Shown here: piece after piece, positions 60,701 to 64,000 of the stretch
Position numbering within the stretch: the first letter of the stretch is position 1
Layout: each line of letters begins with the position of its first letter
Source: Bog-473 sp963707835
GTDB lineage: Bacteria; Actinomycetota; Acidimicrobiia; Acidimicrobiales; RAAP-2
Assembly: GCA_963707835.1 (NCBI GenBank)
Contig: CAVPRI010000002.1
Coordinates: forward strand, 1,674,001 to 1,738,000
Reading direction: 5' to 3'
Length of the DNA: 64,000 nucleotides
Notes under the pieces: model-generated
What the model was told of the DNA's origin: nothing
The model's database searches: none
Seen by the model: the letters and a program-made list of their open reading frames with translations, nothing else
Position numbers and translations under genes: made by a program

Positions 60701-61016
60701 CAACTGGAACAGCGCGGCATCGGTAACGTCGGCGGGATCGAGCAGCCGCCCCTGCTCGTAGGCTTTGCGCACCAGCGTTCGCTTTACCGAGAGCAAACCC
60801 GGTTCCTGGCGCAGAATTTCGATGATGTCTCCAGCGGAGAGCGACACCAGCGGCACCGGTCGCGTTCGTGGGGGTCGACTTCCTGTTCTTGTTCCGCAAC
60901 CGGCTTTTCCCGGCCCGCCGTCCTGGCCTGCGCCGCGATCACGGGCGGAGAAAGCCGCAGGCAAGAATCGCAGTAAGCGTCCACCACAGGACAGGGGCGA
61001 ATCGTGGTTGTCGCAT
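57780..61016 (-). CDS. SLBB-domain polysaccharide export protein (Wza-like), 3'-truncated and frameshifted
   Basis: From ATG 61016 (signal peptide WWTLTAILACGFL, then VIAAQA), a long low-complexity N-terminal region leads to a Poly_export domain (VGPDYVLGPGDGLSIELWGGVSEHLQRVVDREGRVTLPEAGAIEVNGRSL) and repeated SLBB domains: VVGDVLRPGAYDVSSLSTPLNALYQAGG, VYLDGHVVHPGKHAYQEGMRITDLIRSY, VSGEVRHPGEHVTNGATRLRDAVYLAGG, IEGEVARPGKYPLGEDMTAAQLVRLAGG, VKGEVMHPGDYGIQEGERLSSVLARAGG. At least three single-base shifts (near 60,850, 60,290 and 59,400) split it. It is an outer-membrane export channel component for capsule or exopolysaccharide. The C-terminus is lost at the join. Confidence 0.85.
58750..58806. 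repeat. 12-bp tandem repeats encoding a Pro/Asn/Gln tract
   Basis: Five imperfect units of GCGTTCGGCTGG-type sequence encode a PNAQ/PNPQ tract linking two SLBB domains on the minus strand. The frame is kept. Confidence 0.8.
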
Positions 61017-61069
61017 GGGAACGTCCAGTCTGGGATTAAGATGTGACATCGATAACGTTGCCGAACTTC

Positions 61070-61690
61070 TCAGTTTCGTCTGCTGGCCGCGCCGGTACGC
61101 AGTTCCGCTTCCGCCACCGGCTCCACGTCGCTTTCGTCCACTTCCACGGCCACAGACGCATGATCAGGTCGAGCGAAAAGACCACGCGGCAGCGGTCTTT
61201 GCGGCGCACGATGATGCCTTCGAGGCCCTGCATGGGGCCACCGCGTACCCGCACCCGGCGCCCTACCCGCAGGTAGGGATGCGGTTCCACGCAGACGCCG
61301 CGGGAAAGCCGCTGCCGCAAGCTCTCGATTTCCGCCTCGGGCAAAACCGCAGGCTGGCCATTGAATTCACCAGGCGCACTGCGCTCGGCAGTTGCAGCAC
61401 GCGCAGCCGGTCCTCGAACGCCAGCGCACAAAAACGTATCCGGGAAACAACGCCAGTTCCAGTTGCTTGCGGCGATCCTTCCAGCGGCGCACTGACCGGT
61501 AGAGCGGCAGAAAACACGAGATCGAACGCTGTTCGATTTGGTGCGCCACGCTTTTCTCGTGACGCGGGCAGGTATAGAGCGCGTACCAATTCTGCCCCGC
61601 TTTATCTCCTGTTCCACCTCCGACCACGCTCGCCGGAGCATCGTTGATCAGCTGCGTCATCTCGGTTATCAGTCCGGTTTGCAGGTTCAT
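61070..61690 (-). CDS. Specialised NusG-type antitermination protein (RfaH/LoaP/UpxY class), frameshifted
   Basis: ATG 61690 starts MNLQTGLITEM; the NGN domain follows: QNWYALYTCPRHEKSVAHQIEQRSISCFLPLYRSVRRWKDRRKQLELALFPGYVFVR. Then, in other frames, come RLRVLQLPSAVRLVN, PAVLPEAEIESLRQRLSRGVCVEPHPYLRVGRRVRVRGGPMQGLEGIIVRRKDRCRVVFSLDLI (KOW) and a short acidic tail to the stop at 61070. Three or more indels are needed. Such NusG paralogues prevent early termination in polysaccharide operons, which fits its position 54 bases upstream of the SLBB gene. Confidence 0.85.
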
Positions 61691-61819
61691 TGCAAGGTTC
61701 TTCGATTCCAGCGCGGGTTACAGCTCGCCCCGTCAGCTACGAAAGCCTGATGCGCTAAACTCTTTGATTTCACAGCCCTAACCACAAAATCGCCTGCGGC
61801 CCGGGGGGATTTTCTCAAC

Positions 61820-62200
61820 TCAATTCTGTGCCGCCCCCACCAAAACCGGCCGTTCGCGCACGGCATTCAAAATTCCCGCCTCGGAACTCTCCAGCGCTTT
61901 GGTTCGGATATCGACTACTGCCCAATAAAAAATTCCCCGGTTCTGTTCCGGTGCCAAGGCTAGGATTCTCATTCCGGGATGCCGCCCCAGCAGAAACCCG
62001 CACTGGCCCAACCGCTTCTCGGGCTGGTCCATGGCAATGATCAGCACATCGGGCTGCACTTGTTCGACGATGTCGGCCAGATCGCCCTGATTCTGCACTT
62101 CACCCACAAGCTCAATGTCGGGCTGGTCGGCAATCGTAGCCATCACCAATTCCCGCATCAGGCGCGGATGATTTGCTACCAGCACTCGGACTCGTTTCAC
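61820..62200 (-). CDS. Pseudo-receiver domain protein
   Basis: 126 residues from GTG 62200, preceded by GGGGAATT. The fold of a response-regulator receiver is clear: VRVLVANHPRLMRELVMATIADQPDIELVGEVQNQGDLADIVEQVQPDVLIIAMDQPE. The acidic pair after strand 1 is A-N, and the phospho-acceptor position after strand 3 (PDVLIIAMD) is Ala, so normal phosphorylation is unlikely. No DNA-binding domain follows. It sits just upstream of the NusG-like gene on the same strand and may act in the same operon's control. Confidence 0.75.
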   Translation of the reverse strand: MKRVRVLVANHPRLMRELVMATIADQPDIELVGEVQNQGDLADIVEQVQPDVLIIAMDQPEKRLGQCGFLLGRHPGMRILALAPEQNRGIFYWAVVDIRTKALESSEAGILNAVRERPVLVGAAQN

Positions 62201-62224
62201 AAAGAATTCCCCAGCGCGAAGCAT

Positions 62225-62575
62225 AGGTTGAGGACCCTGCAAGCGCAAGGTTCAAAAGCGATCTACGCAGGATTCGATGAGCCGGGTACGAAACGTACTG
62301 GGGAGAATATTTGGCGAAGTACTCAGAAGGTTCAAGGAGTACCAGAGGCTCGTACTAATGGGCGTACTAATGGCGCTCAAGGAAGCCCGCGTCCAGTTGG
62401 ATGTAAGGCTCCAGCGGCGGACGGCGGAGTTGAGCACTCATTGAGCAGAGATGCCGTTCGACGGGTCAAGCGAAATGCGAAATGTCAAAATCGCTACGCT
62501 CTCGGAAAACGCAGAAGTCCTCACACCGCACGGGCGAATTGTGTCAATAATTGATCACCAAGAGGTGGATCCCCC
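62225..62575. other. Non-coding region with repeated GTACT motifs
   Basis: No convincing gene. CGTACTAATGG occurs twice 12 bp apart (62351, 62363), and GTACT/AGTAC motifs recur at five further points within about 100 bp. It separates divergent genes (pseudo-receiver leftward, small membrane protein rightward), so regulator binding sites are a reasonable guess. Confidence 0.4.
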
Positions 62576-62836
62576 ATGTTCCGCGTTCGCGTAATTCTCT
62601 GGACGGTAGCCATGGCATATACGGGATTCATTCTGACCAACCAAGGGCTGCGAACGTTCAATCGCCTCTCAATTACAGAAGCCTTCCTCGGAGCTTTAAC
62701 CGGATTTTTCCTTGCTGTCATGTTCACTCTCCGAGAGAGGCGGCGGCAAAGACCTACCTTCGTTGCGCATTCCGTTGCACAAATGTTCCCGGACTGGGGC
62801 CTGTCTCGTGAAGACCGCGACTCGCGTCCGGACTAA
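62576..62836 (+). CDS. Small two-span membrane protein, unknown
   Basis: 86 residues from ATG 62576 with AGAGGTGG upstream. VRVILWTVAMAYTGFILTNQGL and ITEAFLGALTGFFLAVMFTLRERRRQR are two membrane helices with a positively charged exit, followed by a soluble tail. No family recognised. The lower GC content and codon use are like the neighbouring right-hand genes and unlike the rest of the window. Confidence 0.6.
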   Translation: MFRVRVILWTVAMAYTGFILTNQGLRTFNRLSITEAFLGALTGFFLAVMFTLRERRRQRPTFVAHSVAQMFPDWGLSREDRDSRPD

Positions 62837-62959
62837 ACGTTGATTCCAACACGCAGGCAGCGTCCGGGCTGATGGTGCTGAATCAGTTCGCATGCACCAA
62901 AGTAGGTTGACTTTTAAGCTTTTCGGACGAATTCCACTCAGCCGACTGCAGATAATGCC

Positions 62960-64000
62960 TTATTGTGCCGATCCTGCCGAACAACTTTCCGCCATCGCTC
63001 CGGGCCGCACCAACCTGGCTTCGCGGCTGGCTTCCAGGGTCAGGTCGCGTGCGCCGAAGCCGACGCCGATCTTCTTCAAGGAAGGCGTTGGGCGGATTGC
63101 CTCCGGCAAAAATCCAGACAAAATCGTTGGGAATTTCCTGCATGTCGCCGTTGACGTCCAGCACGACCGACTCAGGTTTGAATTCCACCGGGATCGAGTT
63201 GAACAGCACCTTGACCTTTCCCTTGCGCATGCAGTCTTCGATGCGCTTGGCGTTGCGTTCTTTGATGCGGCTGAAGCGTTCGCTCCGATAGGAGAGCGTG
63301 ACCTTGTTGCCGACCTGGTTGGCCAGCCCCATGGCCGCTTCAACGGCGCTGTCGCCGCCGCCAACCACCAGGATCTTCTTGTTGACGTAGTGATCGGCTT
63401 CGATCAGGCGGTACATGACTTTGGGCAGGTCCTCGCCTTTCACGCCGAGCTTGCGCGGGCTGCCGCTCTTGCCGAGGGCCAGGATAACGGCGCGGGCGCG
63501 GTATTGGTTCTTGGCTGTGTTAACGGTGAAGATGCCGTCCTCGTCCTTCTTGATGTCTTCCACTTTCTCGCCCGGTGCGAAACTTGAAATCGACGCGGCT
63601 CGATGATCTTGTTCCAAAAGGCGAGCAGATCTTCCTTGGAAAGCTCAGTCTTCTTGAACTTCCCGTACATGGGGAATTCCACGGGGCTGGTCATCACGAG
63701 TTTCTGGCGCGGATACTTCGCGACCGTGCCGCCAATCTCGTCTTCGTCGAGGGTGAGGTAGTTGAGCTTCTTTTCGATGGCGCGCAGCGAGGCGCTGATT
63801 CCGGCGGGGCCGGCGCCCACGATCAGCACGTCGTAAACTTCGGGCCGTGGTTTGCCGGCGTCCATTAGGGCCAGCCGACTTGCGATGGTATCGACGCAGT
63901 CCGTCCCTGATTGATGGCGTTCTTGATCAGAGCCAGGCCGCCCAGTTCGCCGGCAATGAACATATTGGGGATGGTGGTCTCATACTCCGGCGTTAGAGAG
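62960..64000 (-). CDS. Two-module FAD/NAD(P) oxidoreductase, partial at the window edge, frameshifted
   Basis: Read leftward from the edge: YETTIPNMFIAGELGGLALIKNAINQGR is the end of one flavoprotein module. After a shift near 63,905 CVDTIASRLALMDAGKPRPE links to a second module, VYDVLIVGAGPAGISASLRAIEKKLNYLTLDEDEIGGTVAKYPRQKLVM, with YpdA/TrxB-like FAD and NAD(P) motifs (KKILVVGGGDSAVEAAMGLANQ). It ends FVWIFAGGNPPNAF and, after another shift near 63,080, KKIGVGFGARDLTLEASREARLV to a stop at 62960. Another shift lies near 63,590. It may be a fused ferredoxin- or thioredoxin-linked reductase; the N-terminal part lies outside the window. Confidence 0.75.

Overview
The window is two unrelated pieces of DNA joined end to end. 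Bases 1 to about 57,779 are high-GC chromosome of an uncultured soil or sediment actinobacterium, probably close to Acidimicrobiia. The support is a typical actinobacterial RecA with a GAAC-N4-GTTC LexA box, an F420-type LLM oxidoreductase, DUF4395, DUF3048 and DUF929/VKOR proteins, many GTG starts, Thr-rich surface proteins and leaderless promoters. At 57,779/57,780 a response-regulator gene stops in the middle of its DNA-binding domain and the middle of an unrelated SLBB polysaccharide-export gene begins. The last 6.2 kb (SLBB exporter, specialised NusG, pseudo-receiver, flavoprotein) look acidobacterial. No mobile element lies at the join, so a chimeric assembly is the simplest reading.

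Layout of the actinobacterial part. 1-9.6 kb: superoxide dismutase, a DksA-type zinc finger protein, a SufS-like aminotransferase, two divergent citrate synthase-family genes (one with a MerR-like HTH) sharing a palindrome, DUF4395, short-chain dehydrogenases and a membrane-bound GGDEF-EAL protein. 9.6-20.3 kb: small enzymes and three separate ArsR-SRPBCC (AHSA1) modules, each overlapping by ATGA or a few bases and each with its own inverted-repeat operator on what looks like a leaderless promoter; also MscL with a zinc ribbon and an arginase-fold protein lacking metal ligands. 20.4-25.6 kb: siderophore-interacting protein, several conserved hypotheticals, a CoA-binding protein and a frameshifted SGNH hydrolase.

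25.8-39.3 kb is a decayed genomic island at the 3' end of tRNA-Lys(TTT), bounded by a 45-bp direct repeat. It carries a broken tyrosine integrase beside the tRNA, three IS110-family copies (one intact), one IS256-family element, two IS3-family elements nested one inside the other with a clean 3-bp target duplication, and scraps of cargo: a DUF7002 gene, an FtsX-like ABC permease, and pieces of thioesterase, SDR and ester-cyclase genes. The two closely related IS110 copies share a conserved non-coding leader that could encode a bridge RNA.

39.4-57.8 kb is ordinary chromosome: a Thr-rich membrane protein, a carotenoid-type FAD oxidoreductase, a DUF929 plus VKOR disulfide-forming pair, serB, a hexapeptide acyltransferase, a Tat-exported DMFase-like protein, a DUF3048 lipoprotein, a methyltransferase, recA, two tandem secreted paralogues, and a cell-envelope glycosylation block (GT39, GT2-GtrA) next to a two-component sensor kinase. 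Single-base frameshifts are common across the window, in intact-looking single-copy genes and in IS elements alike, so some apparent pseudogenes may be sequence errors.
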